Positions 42,301 to 54,209 of a DNA stretch of 64,000 nucleotides are shown here, piece after piece. Source of the stretch: Coprinus comatus (taxonomy: Eukaryota; Basidiomycota; Agaricomycetes; Agaricales; Agaricaceae); contig JAWPGT010000004.1 of NCBI GenBank assembly GCA_034638255.1, forward strand, positions 620,001 through 684,000. Direction: 5' to 3'. Numbering within the stretch: position 1 is the first letter of the stretch; each line of letters starts with the position of its first letter. The translations under genes and the position numbers were made by a program. The notes beneath the pieces were generated by a model. It did no database searches and was not told the origin of the DNA. It worked only from the letters and a program-made list of their open reading frames with translations.

Positions 42301-45300
42301 ATTTCCTGTAACTGTTTGGCTGTTTGGTGAAGGCAGCTGTTAAGAGGTAGTAGTAGAAAGGTTCAGTGCTCCAGCTTCCCAAGTTCTCATACGCAGACTT
42401 TAATCATCGCAACTCCGAGTTAGGACATTTACATAATTAAACAAGTGACTCAATGTTTTGCGACGGTCGTGACATACTTGCACTATTGATCTCCGCTTGG
42501 ACAAAAACACTTCTCTTTTGACATAATACCGCTACTGACCCATTGATTCGACTTCATTAGCCCTACAGTCAACATATCCGCCGGTTGAATCAATCCTGCC
42601 CGATACCTATGAGCCCTTTTACAACGAAAGATGATATCGTCAATGTAGCCCAGTCTGCTCCGTACTATCCAATCCGCAGCCAATCTCTCATTACAAATCC
42701 TTACCCCACACCAACACTCTTCCCCAGACCTTTTTACCCCGCACCATAAACTTCGACACAGTGTGCGACCCTGGTGCGACCTCCGTTTTGGCCAATTAAT
42801 GATTTCGTCTTTATTTTCATGTCAGCCTCTATTTATGTCAACATATCCCTGCATGTCCTGCACCGTCAGAAGTCACGAGTGCCGTGAGGACAGCGGCAAC
42901 GTTGAAGGCCTAGGATAGCCTGGGATAATACGTGAGAGAAGTAAATGAACCTTCAAATGTAAGGGTAGATATTCGTCCCTGATTACGACCCTGAGCAGTG
43001 AATGAAGTCGCCGCCGGCCCCTGGGTGCACCCAACTTGATCAATTTGCATTAACAAACAATAATTCCCTCACACGAGCTCGGCATTAGCTCCACGTTGAT
43101 CCCCAACTGGATATAGGGATGTGCGCAACGGAACAAGACTCTCACATCCACTTTGATATTGTAGTAAGTAACAACTGAACAAATTTGGTCTTCTAGGTCC
43201 GTTTAACAAGGTTACATTGATCGTATTTGGCTGTGGGATGGATCGGGGATGGGGACAGTTTTGACCAAAATGATCATTTTTTTAATAGGTTTAACATCGC
43301 GCGCATGAAGTGGCGTTACGAACCTATGCGTTGTTACCTCGATTAGCAGACACAGGTGTGTTTCGTGTATCTTTAACTTGTTACCCCTTCAATACTAACA
43401 AGTTGTTCGAGTAACAGGTACCTTTCGTTTACAATACTGAATACCCCCACAAATGCTAGTAATTAGTTTGTCCATCCATCGTGGTCTCTGTGAATAATTA
43501 TAGCATCCGGCCCGGCTACACAGTTTATGCCGTTCTGGCATCTCGCATAAGTACATTCTTCATCAACGATGACAGTTTAGACGATATATTACCTTCTAGA
43601 AATGAACAACTCAACACTTACTTGTATCTCAATTATTCTCCCACAATACCGAGGTAAGCTTACTATGTCGCGGGCACAGGCAAGAGCTTGCGAGGCAATG
43701 CAGTATCACGGTATGCCAGATGCACAAGTAAATCACGCCCAAGTCATTATGGGCGGCACTGGTTCTGGATCTTTCCGACAGGCTGTCAGCTTCATCCAGG
43801 TACTGTTATATGATTATCAACTACCACGCGAACAGATCATCTTTTGCTGTTATAACCCATCAAAACGGGTCGTGTGGGGAGCAGCGGGGTAGCTAAATAT
43901 ACATCTGGAGAACCAGTTCGAAGTAGTCTAAAGTAGCTGGTTCAATTGATAGATATTCATAATACCTGCGTATGTCAATTTTGACCAAATGCCTCTATTA
44001 TTGCTACTATTTCAGACAGCCTTCAACAAGAGGATATTTTAGTACTCACAAGCCGCTCGGCCTTTGCGCTATCCGTCGCAACGATCCGGCAAATCCCTGT
44101 TTGCGCAGTACGTACCATCGTTTAGTACTTTAGTGATGGTCACAAGGGAGAAACTAACACTGCGTCTTTTTCAGGTCAAGACTTCTGCCCATCTCCACCT
44201 ATATATTATTTTCTTGTACTCGTACTATTTGTAACTTAATAGCCATTGGACGGTAGTTCTTCCTGAGTTATAAGGAGACTCAAAATCTCCCGCTTACTTC
44301 TTACTTACAGCAACGATGGTCTAACGAAGTGTTGGAACCAAGATGATGAAACTCGAGGCAGGAATCATTAATCAGTATCACTCACTAGTGTATGTGTTTC
44401 TCATCAGGTGCGACGAGATCGGTCAGTGGAGTCTGTGAGTGGACGTTGTACCCAATAATCTGTTCTCAGAATCAAAGTTTTAGTTTTGAAACCCGTGTCA
44501 TTCCGTGAGAGTCACTTCTACGGGAAGAACTTAGTATGTTGGAGTTGGTTCAATAACTTAATCTTGTTGCACTTAGACACAACGTCTTGAGATTTAGATA
44601 GATAATAAAACCAATGTAACTGTTGTACATTATCGCCTTGGAGTTACAAAAGGTGATCCAGGAGAAACATAACTGTTGCCCGCAGTATGAAACTACCAAG
44701 TAGTTACCAAGCATCTATTCATTTTAGGTTGGTCACAGACGTATTGTAAATCAATCTAGATAACCAATAATATCGAATTTTTCCAGTATTCTTATTCGAA
44801 ATGTCAAACGGCCCTCCAAGTTGATCGGTTTGTGATTAACTTTGACCGGGGTGCGAAAATACTTAAACAGAACCTTCCTTCAAGCTGTCCGCTGTCTCAA
44901 ATGAACATGACATGACGCTGTGGCCTTGGAACATTACCGCGGACTCCGATTGGTACTAGCTAGCGTCAGTAGCAATTAGTCCAGAAGCTCGTATATAGAA
45001 GTCGTATAAGCTTCGATACATTGTGGACCAATACCCCACCTTTTAGAACAGTTCAATATACCCCACTGCGGGGAACTTGTATGAATTTAAAATAGTATAA
45101 GTCAACGATCTTGTTCTGCTAGATATGCTTGAGGTTAAACCTTCCCAGCCGATGTGGGCTTCTACTTCTACTATTCTGACTTGTGAGCATGCTGTGTCAA
45201 ATGATCCGAATTATTGTATAATAAAATGTCTGAGGCGACAGGGCCATACTAAACACTCATAAGGTTAGTAATGAGTCTAAAGAGACTAAGACTCGGGAAA

Positions 45301-46736
45301 GTTGAGAAAATAAGGTCTATCTGCTTCCCGCCGAGTCCAAGACACACAAAAGTAGTCACATATCTGGTATACTATAGTATGTACTCTAAGTACTACTAAC
45401 ATTGTCTCCGGTAGTTGTCTATGATACTAAAGTTGACCCGTCTTCAATCTGATTCATTGGTACATGGTACTATGCCCTATGCCTGCAAACAAGAGATAGT
45501 ATATATAGCTGGGAACTTGGTGCTAAAATCTTCTGGGCTCTGACGTCGATTAAATAAAATTCAACGTTCAAGCATGTAGCATTTACTCCACTGCTCGGAG
45601 ATGTTCATTGTCTTCTTAGTTTCCTAGTAGTGTTTTGGGAATCTGCTACTCGGTTACAACCCCGCAAAGTTCAAATTTAAATTCAGAATTAATACAGCCT
45701 TGCGTTGGGTACAGTTCAGACATATGTCTCAGTACTAAATATTACTAAATAACAGGAGCTTGGAAACATATTGGTTATATGTTTTGTAACTGTCTACCAA
45801 GCGCTCCGGACTACATCACTTTAAGCTTCAGAAGATTGTAGTCTGTTTCCAATGTTATACCCTGACCGCCCACCGTCATGTAAGCTTCATATACACACAG
45901 TTCGTGAAGCGCTTTCCAGGCTATCCATTCTGTAGTCCGTGGCCTAACGATGAAAGGGATGACGATAACTCAATATCAACATTTCTTCTGAGTCTATAAT
46001 ATACTAGAGAGCTTCTTAAGAATGTAAACGTGTCAAAGTCGGTTCATTATCTTTCATTACACACAAGGCTCTCATATAAAGTTTGTTGGGTCTTACTGTT
46101 TGTTAACTCATTAGTGTACATTAATCCCCACTAATCGCTTCAGGTAACAGTGGGAGCTGGAGCTGGCACATTTAATACATTCTAAAGTAATTCATTATGA
46201 TTCAGTCAAATGGCAGTGGATGGTGCGCTGTACATTTTATAATCGCACAAGCAGTGTTCAAATTTCAGGCAATGTATTTCGCCGTCTTCTATTCTATGAA
46301 CTATTCCAGAATGTAGAGTGATTGAACTTAGTATTCTCTGATAATCTACATAAGCCATTTTCGGATAATGTCAGATGGCGCACAAACCTTCGAAGAGCCA
46401 CAAATCCTTCGAGTCAGTTTTGATCAAATCAAGGGCAACGGCATAATACTTCATGCTACTAACAAGTAGCACTCCATGGTGTCCGATATCGGCTGTTGAA
46501 CGGTGACAAAATTACATTGAACTGTTTTTTTTTTCCTTCAGAAATCAGATTATTGTCATTCGTGGAGATATGGGGCAGTATATAACATAATAGCTTTAAA
46601 ACAGCACAGGTTGGAAACTAAGTGGAAAATGTATGAAGCTGTTTTTTTGGGGTAGCTGAGCCACGAGCATACAGAGGCGCATATAGCCAATGTGGATGAT
46701 CTTAAGATAATCAGTGGAGGATGATGTCACGTCACT

Positions 46737-47817
46737 ATGAAGAACGTGGTCATGATGCACACAATGCTCAAGTTGGCACGCTGCTTTCGATCATTCAACA
46801 ATATCCAACGATCATCACAGAATACTCGTGCCACTCTTCTTCATACGCGTTTCACATCACCGAGTATAATGAGCGTTCCACAGGACATCCGTGAATTTCT
46901 CGAGGGATATCCCGGAATTGGAGATGACCCTGAAGCCTCGCAAAACCTCGAGTTTTACTCCAATACGCTTCGTTGCCGTCCAGACAATCGGCTCATAGAC
47001 GAAATTCATCAACAGTTTGTCTTGTTACTCTGATCCTGAACTATTTTGTAAATTTCGAACATTAGCTGGTTCGGGGATTTTGACAAGTTGGAGTACAAGC
47101 ACGGCTTTATCCAGTGGCTGTAAGTCGCTCGGCGCTCAGCCTCGACAAAAGTATATGCATGTTCATTGGCTCACATACACCTTTTCTATAATCCAATACC
47201 AGGTTCCCGATACGTGAATATGGAATGAACTGGGAATCACAGCCACTCCAGCCCCACGAAATCGAAGTTATGAGAACCGACCCTATAATAATCAAACGAG
47301 TGATAAAATCATACAAACTCATGCTCGATTTCTATGGTATGCGTTTGGTGGATGAGGAGACTGGTCTCTTAAGCCGTGTGCTCCCTCCGCGAGTTTATGA
47401 AACTAACTATAGGAATCTTCTTGGTGAGTGATATTGATAATAACATACATAATTGCCTCAGACCTGTAATATTGACCTGCTGTATTAGTTTCGTCTCACA
47501 ACTACCTCCGTATCTCTCGCATTCTGAAATGCTTGTCGGAATTAGGGCTTGAACATCTGAATGCTGGGTTCCTCCTTCATATCTTGAATGAACAGAGTGA
47601 ATTTGGAGAACTGCACAAACAGGGTCTCAAAAGTAGCATGGACCGTTGGTGGGCCAATTGTTTAAGAAATTCCGAAGAACGAAAATTATTGCGGCAAACG
47701 ATTAACAAGGTAAGGGGGGGTGGTTTTGTGTTTACCAGAGACATGTATGAAAGGGCGTTACAAGACCGAAAGCAAAATGGGACATTGGAGATATTGAATG
47801 AATTTGGAAGGATGTGA
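46737..47817 (+). CDS. OGFr conserved-domain protein
   Basis: Four exons (46737-47014, 47066-47119, 47203-47423, 47489-47817) give 293 aa. The core matches the conserved region of opioid growth factor receptor: LEFYSNTLRCRPD, HWFGDFDKLEYKHGFIQWL, FPIREYGMNW, HEIEVMRTDPIIIKRVIKSY, MLDFYGMRLVDEETG and SHNYLRISRILKCLSELG. The first splice uses donor GTTTGT inside CAACAG, the only choice that joins these motifs. In vertebrates the receptor is a nuclear-envelope protein; in fungi the domain has no assigned role, and opioid binding should not be assumed. The 44 residues before the second ATG (46869) hold many Arg/Lys/Ser and no acidic residue, like a mitochondrial presequence. Starting at 46869 would remove it. 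Converges with the GSKIP gene, 199 bp apart. Confidence 0.85.
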
Positions 47818-48016
47818 ATAGGTATGGGTATGGGATGTGAAGAATCAGATAAGATAGACGATTAGTAGACCGAGAATGACGTTGGCAGTCGCACTAAAAC
47901 GCGGTCAAATGTTTTTCCTACACGTGCCACCGAGTCAGCCTCAAATCAGAAAAATGCAGTTGATGGTACGTACGAAAAAGCGGCAAGTGTCGTAGATATC
48001 AGTGATGGGAAATTAT

Positions 48017-48437
48017 TCATGAAAGTTTGTTGAGAGCATCGAATAATGCTTGACTTTGCTTTTTGCGGTAGAGGGGGCTGTTCAATCGGAGTAGATTCTC
48101 CAATGTCTCATGTATCTGTGACCCATTGTTTTCAACCTAAATGCAGCGGACAAAAGTTTAACATAGTTGGTGTTATTGTACGTCTCAAATTTACCTCGAA
48201 GCCTTGTTGAGTTAGCTTGATATCAACCGAATTCCCTTCGAGGAGTTGGACATTGGCCCCGGCTTGCATAGAGGTAGCCTCCACTATCCTGAAGGAGTGA
48301 ATAGCTGTGCCTTGCTCCTTTAGAGCTCGTTGTAGCTCTTGGGCATAGAACGAAGTTGCCATTGGATTTTGGGATTTGAAGAGGGAGCTTGAGAAAGCCC
48401 AGAAATTAAGGGGAAGTTTAAATAGTGAAGCGAGCAT
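48017..48437 (-). CDS. GSKIP-domain protein
   Basis: Two exons (48195-48437 and 48017-48136, 58-nt intron) give 120 aa. GSKIP (old name DUF727) is a small domain that in animals binds GSK3-beta and PKA; its fungal role is not established. Family-like features are SFYAQELQRALKEQ, then HSFRIVEA, VQLLEGNSVDIKLTQQGFEV and, after splicing, the C-terminal helix IHETLENLLRLNSPLYRKK ending in ALFDALNKLS. Reading through the intron instead would lose this helix. Two ATGs are possible: 48437 adds 25 residues rich in Leu/Phe/Ser with Lys and no acidic residue, while 48362 starts right at MATSFYAQEL. The domain is complete with either. Confidence 0.8.
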
Positions 48438-49583
48438 TTTTTTTCTATGGCAGGAAGGGTTTAGGTAAAAGGTTTGTTTGAGATCCAGCTACCGATGTGT
48501 GTCTTGCAAAACGCTCTATGAGAATGAGAAACGAAGAAGGTAAGTAGCATATGCACGAACATCATTTGCATTTGTATATTTTTGGATTGATCACTGATCC
48601 AAAAGTATTTTCCTCGAATATTTGTTACCCTGGGGTTAACCACAAATGGTACTTTTTCAATCGCCTACCTATGTTAATCATTCTATCCCTGCAATGTTGT
48701 TAATACGTTGATAGATGACCCTTGTGGAATATTTGAATCCAATTTCTCGCGCGTGGTATAGGTGCGCTATGCGTGTCAAGTTGTCAAGTTGTGACGTACA
48801 TTAATAATCACTTTTGTACACGAAAACCCTAGATAATATCCACTCTATGAACAATCTTCGCTTCTGCAAATTCTTACCTTGCGTTGCAACTACTTCTCCT
48901 CCTATAGCCGGTTTCTTTCAGACATCGTAGTTGCTACTATATAACTCATGACAATTGGATGTGAAGGAAAGCTGATGGAACGAAATTTTGCATGGGAATA
49001 GTGTTCTTCAATTCGGCCAAGACATTCCATTACGTAGCTCTTCCGATTTTTTTCTACCAACAGAAACAACGACAATCGTAAAACGAATCTACGAAGGCAC
49101 AGATGTCCATGTGGTACCAATAATGTGTACCCAGAAGGAAGTTTAATATATTGCCACATTCCCGAGGCGGAGGAAGTGGTTGTGTGTTCTGTAGTAGATT
49201 TAGTGGCAGTTGTGCCGAGGATTTCTCTGGATTTTTTTTTTTCACTTGACAGCCCCCCAAAAATCCGAGTTTAGAGTAGGCGAGAAGTTCTAATCCAGTA
49301 GATCTTATCGCTCTTGATAAGTTTTTTATTCTTATTCTGTGCGTCATTCCATTTACAAGTTGCAAGAGAGGAAACAAATGTGGGAGGATAAGTTTAGACA
49401 CAGTCCACATAGAGGCAATGACGCTCACGCATTACATAATATCACACGACTGTAGACTGCGCCGCAATCTTTCAAGTTTCTGACACATACCCTCCGAAAC
49501 ACCACTAGCTCGCCATCTTTTTACTGGACTATATCCAGGTGCAATATAAACGAACGGGATAGCTTTGGATACTATACCTCATC
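48438..49583. other. Divergent intergenic gap, GSKIP and VPS45
   Basis: 1.15 kb between divergent starts. Minus-strand ORFs of 85 and 124 codons exist here (48.9-49.4 kb) but overlap each other, look random and have no splice-supported partner. No repeat or RNA gene recognised. Confidence 0.5.
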
Positions 49584-52047
49584 ATGGACGTTCTGAAAGC
49601 TGTGGAGACATACATCAACAAGTTGGTGGGGACGCCTTCTTCAATGAAGGTCCTCTTACTCGATTCACACACAGTGAGTCCTTGTCTGCTATGCGCGTAC
49701 ACAGTGCTAACTCTATGCACGCAGACACCCATTGTATCTCTTGCTTCAACACAATCAACGTTGCTCTCGTATCAGGTCTACCTGACAGACAGGATAGACA
49801 ACAAGAAACGCGACCGCATGCCACACATGAAATGTGTATGTTTCTTACAGAACAGTGAATCCAGCCTAGAGGCATTGGAAGCCGAACTACGCGAGCCTAA
49901 GTATGGAGAGTACTACCTGTGTCAGTGGGTAAATCATACCGGACGAGTTCATTGTATACACGTATCTAAATCTGGTACACTTAGACTTCAGCAACATTCT
50001 AAGCAAAACAGCAATAGAACGATTGGCCGAAATTGACGAATATGAAGTAGTCCAGGAAGTTCAAGTACGTCGGATTTATATTCTACAGTCACACATCTTG
50101 ATGTAGTCTAGGAATATTTTGCAGACTATACGCCGCTGCTTCCTAGTCTATTTTCTTTCAACCATCCTCCCTCAGAAACAAATCCATTATACGGCTCAAC
50201 ACCCAACTCATGGGACCCGCGCGCGCTTGAAGCGCATATACAGGGTGTCATCGCAGTGTTATTAAGTCTCAGGAAGAAACCTGTCATACGGTACGAACGA
50301 ATGAGCTCTATGGCCAAGAAATTGGGAACCGAAATTCAAGTAAGCTTCATTGAGTGCTCGCAAAAATTATCCGGCTAACCCACAATGGCAGCACCGAATA
50401 CAATCAGAATCCTCACTTTTTGACTTCAGGCGTACACAAGTCCCACCACTCCTACTGATTCTGGATCGACGAAATGATCCTGTTACCCCATTACTATCAC
50501 AATGGACTTACCAGGCTATGGTGCATGAACTACTGGGAATTCAAAATGGGCGCGTTGATTTACGCATGGTTCCTGGTATTCAACCCGAGCTTGCTGTGAG
50601 TTTATGTATATAAACAAATATGAATTTGGCTCATTTACGGATAGGAGATCACATTGACAACGTCAACAGACCCCTTTTTCCAAACGCACTATCTCTCAAC
50701 ATTTGGTGACCTTGGCTCTGCACTTAAAGATTATGTTCAAAGTTACCAATCAAAATCTATGGCCACATCTGCGACGAATATCCAATCCATTGCAGACATG
50801 AAACGATTCGTAGAAGAGTATCCTGAATTTCGCAAGCTTGGAGGAAATGTTAGTAAACATGTTGCTCTCGTTGGAGAATTGAGTCGTTTGGTTGGAAGAG
50901 ACAAGTTACTCGACGTGGGGGAGATCGAGCAAGGTTTAGCAACGAGTTCTGGGGCTGATTACAAAGTAGATCATTTCATCTAGTGATAAACTTGAACTGA
51001 TGGTGAGGATTTTCAGGACGTTCAAACGATTATCTCAAACCCCGCGGTGCCGTCATGGAACAAACTGAAGATTACCATATTATATGCTTTACGATACCAG
51101 AAAACACAACAAGCGAACATTGCCAATTTAATTAACCTTCTTCTCTCCAACGGTGTATCTCGGGAAGATGCGAGAGTAAGTCACAGTCACTACTCAATAT
51201 ACACTGGCCCTAATGCATAGAACACAGTTAGTATATGTTTTCCTCAATATTGCTGGCGCCGATCAACGTCAAGACGATCTCTTTTCGACAGAATCTCTAT
51301 TGGCGAAAGGTCGATCTGCCTTGAAGGGTCTCAAGGTCAGATTGTTGGATTGTATGATAGTTCCACACAAACTCATTCTACAATTTAGGGTGTTGAAAAT
51401 GTTTACACACAACATACACCCCATCTTTCACAAACACTTGAAAACCTTTTCCGAGGTCGGCTCAAGGAATCGAGTTACCCATTCATTGATGGTGCTGGAC
51501 CAAATCAATCCCTCCAGAGGTAAATTTACTGTCATTTTTAAATTCTCTGCTGCTAATGATTTAAATCAGGCCCCAAGACGTTATTGTAGTTATAATTGGT
51601 GGTGCAACATATGAGGAAGCCAGAACAGTTACGTTGTATAATCAGGATCCGGCATCTGTTTCAAATGGTGCTCTCCAACCCGGGGCTGGTGTGAGGTTAC
51701 TGCTAGGGGGTACATTTATACACAACTCCTCAAGGTTAGTATATTTCATTGTTTGCGAAGTCTCGAACTTGCATCTCACATTATTTAGTTATATTGAAAT
51801 GGTCCGTACAGCCGCGGCAAAGTTCCCCACCACGGTCTATAGTCCTCCGCCGGATTCTGCGTCTAACGCTCCTGTACTCAATTTAAATTTGGGAGGTGTG
51901 AACGTCAGCTTAGGAGGTTCTGCTGGCACCGGAGTCTATCGAACAAGTGGTGAGGCCGTTGGCGTTCAAGCCGATGGTCTTCGGGACGGCGTCATGAATT
52001 TGATTGGCAAGGTAAAACAAGGTGTAGATCGTATTGCTGCACCTTGA
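49584..52047 (+). CDS. VPS45: Vacuolar protein sorting-associated protein 45 (SM protein)
   Basis: Sec1/Munc18 family protein that binds the endosomal/TGN syntaxin Tlg2 and controls SNARE pairing in Golgi-to-endosome transport. Eleven exons total 1941 nt (646 aa): 49584-49673, 49725-49920, 49985-50064, 50112-50339, 50392-50595, 50645-50965, 51017-51175, 51228-51335, 51389-51519, 51570-51734, 51789-52047. Signatures: [53 protein letters not shown], a region with [16 protein letters not shown] and [16 protein letters not shown], then [11 protein letters not shown] and [15 protein letters not shown]. The EYYLYFSN splice (donor after CTGT) restores the family motif. The C-terminal ~55 residues are Ser/Gly-rich, beyond the usual yeast end. 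Followed by ERV46 in the same direction after 295 bp. Confidence 0.95.
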
Positions 52048-52342
52048 TTATCTGAGTTTCTTGGTTGTGATTTTCAAATATGGTACCATCCGAGGTCCAA
52101 TATCATTTCTTATTTTCTGCTCTGGATGAAACTCGGCTAGTGTAACTATAATATATCCGAGTTGCTAAACGGCTATAAAGCCAAAGACCTGACACGTCAA
52201 TTTTGGTCACGTGTGTCCAAACTACACGACATAGTGTACACCTGGATCCCAAGATTGTTCTTCTGCTCTATCCTTACTATTCCTGTTGTGTACTCCTGGT
52301 CTTCGGTTCATACAGTAATACTCTGTTTTGCTTCTGTTAGAA

Positions 52343-54108
52343 ATGGCCAAGGGAGTTTTCAGCGGCCTGAAGGGCATGGATGCCTTTGGGAAGGTTAGTT
52401 TCTATCGTATATGTTACTTCTGCGAAGAAATGACAACAATCAATACAACAGACAACAGAGGATGTAAAAGTCAAGACTCGCACTGGCGCATTATGTGAGT
52501 AGTAACTTCATGTGGTGGTCCAGAATGATGTTTGCTGACGATAATATGTATGAATGTAGTAACACTCATAGCTACTGCGATTATCCTGACATTCACTTCA
52601 CTTGAATTCTTGGACTACCGGAGAGTCTACACTGATACTTCTGTTGTTGTCGACAAGAGCAGAGGAGAAAAACTCACTGTAAACCTCAATGTTACTTTCC
52701 CAAGGGTACCTTGCTTCCGTATGTTTATTTCCAACCCCTTCCAAATATATTATTCATTTTATAACTATGATGTTTTTTTTTCTAGTGCTCAGTCTTGATA
52801 TTATGGATATTAGTGGAGAAGTTCAACGAGACATTTCCCATAATGTACTCAAGATTCGACTTGATCAACATGGAGTTATGGTTCCAAACTCATATTCTGC
52901 TGAATTGCAAAATGATCTCGATAAGATGAATTCGGTTAAAAAGAAGGGGTATTGTGGTTCATGTTATGGTGGATTGGAACCGGAAAGCGGTTGTTGTAAT
53001 ACTTGTGAGGAAGTTAGAACTTCTTATGTGAATCGTGGTTGGAGTTTCACGGATCCTGATGCTATTGAACAAGTATGTTCCCTCTTTTTTTTTTTTTCTC
53101 CTCCGCTATGTTTCTATGTTATTCAAGCATCGGAGCTTTGGAGATTTTTTGGTTTAATTGATATTGATATTCTTCTCTTTTCTGTAGTGCAAAGATGAAC
53201 ATTGGGCTGAAAAGTTGAGGGAACAAGCTGAAGAAGGATGTAACATTTCAGGACGTATTCGTGTAAACAAAGTCGTTGGAAATATCCATTTCTCTCCAGG
53301 TCGTTCATTCCAAACCAATTCTCGTACTCTTTATGAACTTGTTCCTTACCTGAAGGATGACGCGAATAAACACGATTTCTCACATACCATTCATCATTTC
53401 GCATTTGAAGGTATGTCTCTTGTGTACCTGACGTTTGCGTTTGTACTGTTTTTTTTTTACTAACATGACCGAACAAAATAGGTGATGATGAATATGATTA
53501 TTGGAAAGCGGAAGCTGGTCGTGAAATGAAGAAAAGACTTGGACTTAATATAAACCCACTGGACGGAGCTCATTATCGAACTTCAGTCGCCCAATACATG
53601 TTCCAATATTTCCTCAAAGTCGTATCCACTCAATTCAGGACAATAGACGGCAAGATTGTATGTTTTTTTTTCCCTTCTTTATTTAAATATCCATCACAAG
53701 CTTCTGAACACAAAATACACACATAGGTCAATACTCACCAGTATAGTGTAACACACTTTGAACGTGATCTTACAGAAGGTGCTGGAGGTGAATCTGAAGG
53801 TGGCATTCACGTTCAACATGGTACAAGCGGATTGCCTGGTGCTTTCTTCAACTATGAAATTTCTCCTATCTTGGTTGTGCACACCGATTCCCGACAATCC
53901 TTTGCTCACTTCCTGACATCGTAAGTCCCAGTCATCCGTTGCATGATTTGTCAACAGTATAAAACTGATCCGTTCTTTAAATAGAACATGCGCCATTATT
54001 GGAGGAGTTCTCACAGTCGCGTCACTTCTTGATAGCGTGCTGTTTGCCACTACTCGTGCCTTGAAGAAATCAGGTAGTGGGTATGGTAGTTCCGCAAAAC
54101 TCATGTAA
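52343..54108 (+). CDS. ERV46: Erv46/ERGIC-3 COPII vesicle protein
   Basis: Membrane protein of COPII vesicles that, with Erv41, retrieves ER residents from the Golgi. Eight exons (52343-52393, 52452-52494, 52560-52718, 52786-53072, 53188-53410, 53482-53657, 53727-53920, 53985-54108) give 418 aa, as expected. The first hydrophobic segment is LLTLIATAIILTFTSLEFL, just after the N-terminal AFGKTTEDVKVKTRTG. A long lumenal part follows, with cysteine motifs CGSCYG and GCCNTCEEV typical of Erv46, then GCNISGRIRVNKV, and near the end TGAGG/HVQHGTSGLPGAFFNYEISPI. A second membrane span (CAIIGGVLTVASLLDSVLF) precedes a short cytosolic tail with a Lys-Lys pair. Ends 101 bp from the convergent coiled-coil gene. 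Confidence 0.95.
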
Positions 54109-54209
54109 CTGTATTGTATACCACACAGAATCTGAATATCCATTACTGCTATCTATCCCTCTAAAATCCCTGATATATAAATGCAACGTGAGTACTTATG
54201 GTTACCGAT

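Larger units (their letters stand above)
32261..46736. other. Gene-poor stretch, right part of the desert
   Basis: About 14.5 kb without a supported gene. The first ~370 bp are C-rich on the plus strand and give a proline-rich ORF antisense to the Ecl1-like 5' leader, which I do not accept as coding. Farther on: microsatellites near 36.0-36.3 kb, G-rich tracts at 36.79-36.85 kb, many TAGTA/TACTA words around 34.5-35.7 kb, and scattered short ORFs (39.27-39.75, 40.7-41.16, 43.6-43.9 kb) without recognisable products. No LTR pair, tRNA or transposase fragment recognised. Confidence 0.5.

Noticed and set aside
47713..47740. Possible fifth intron in the OGFr gene (GTAAGG...ACCAG)
   Set aside because: It would be just 28 nt, and reading through keeps an open frame.
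49054..49428. Minus-strand 124-codon ORF upstream of VPS45
   Set aside because: Overlaps another random-looking ORF, no motif and no partner exon.
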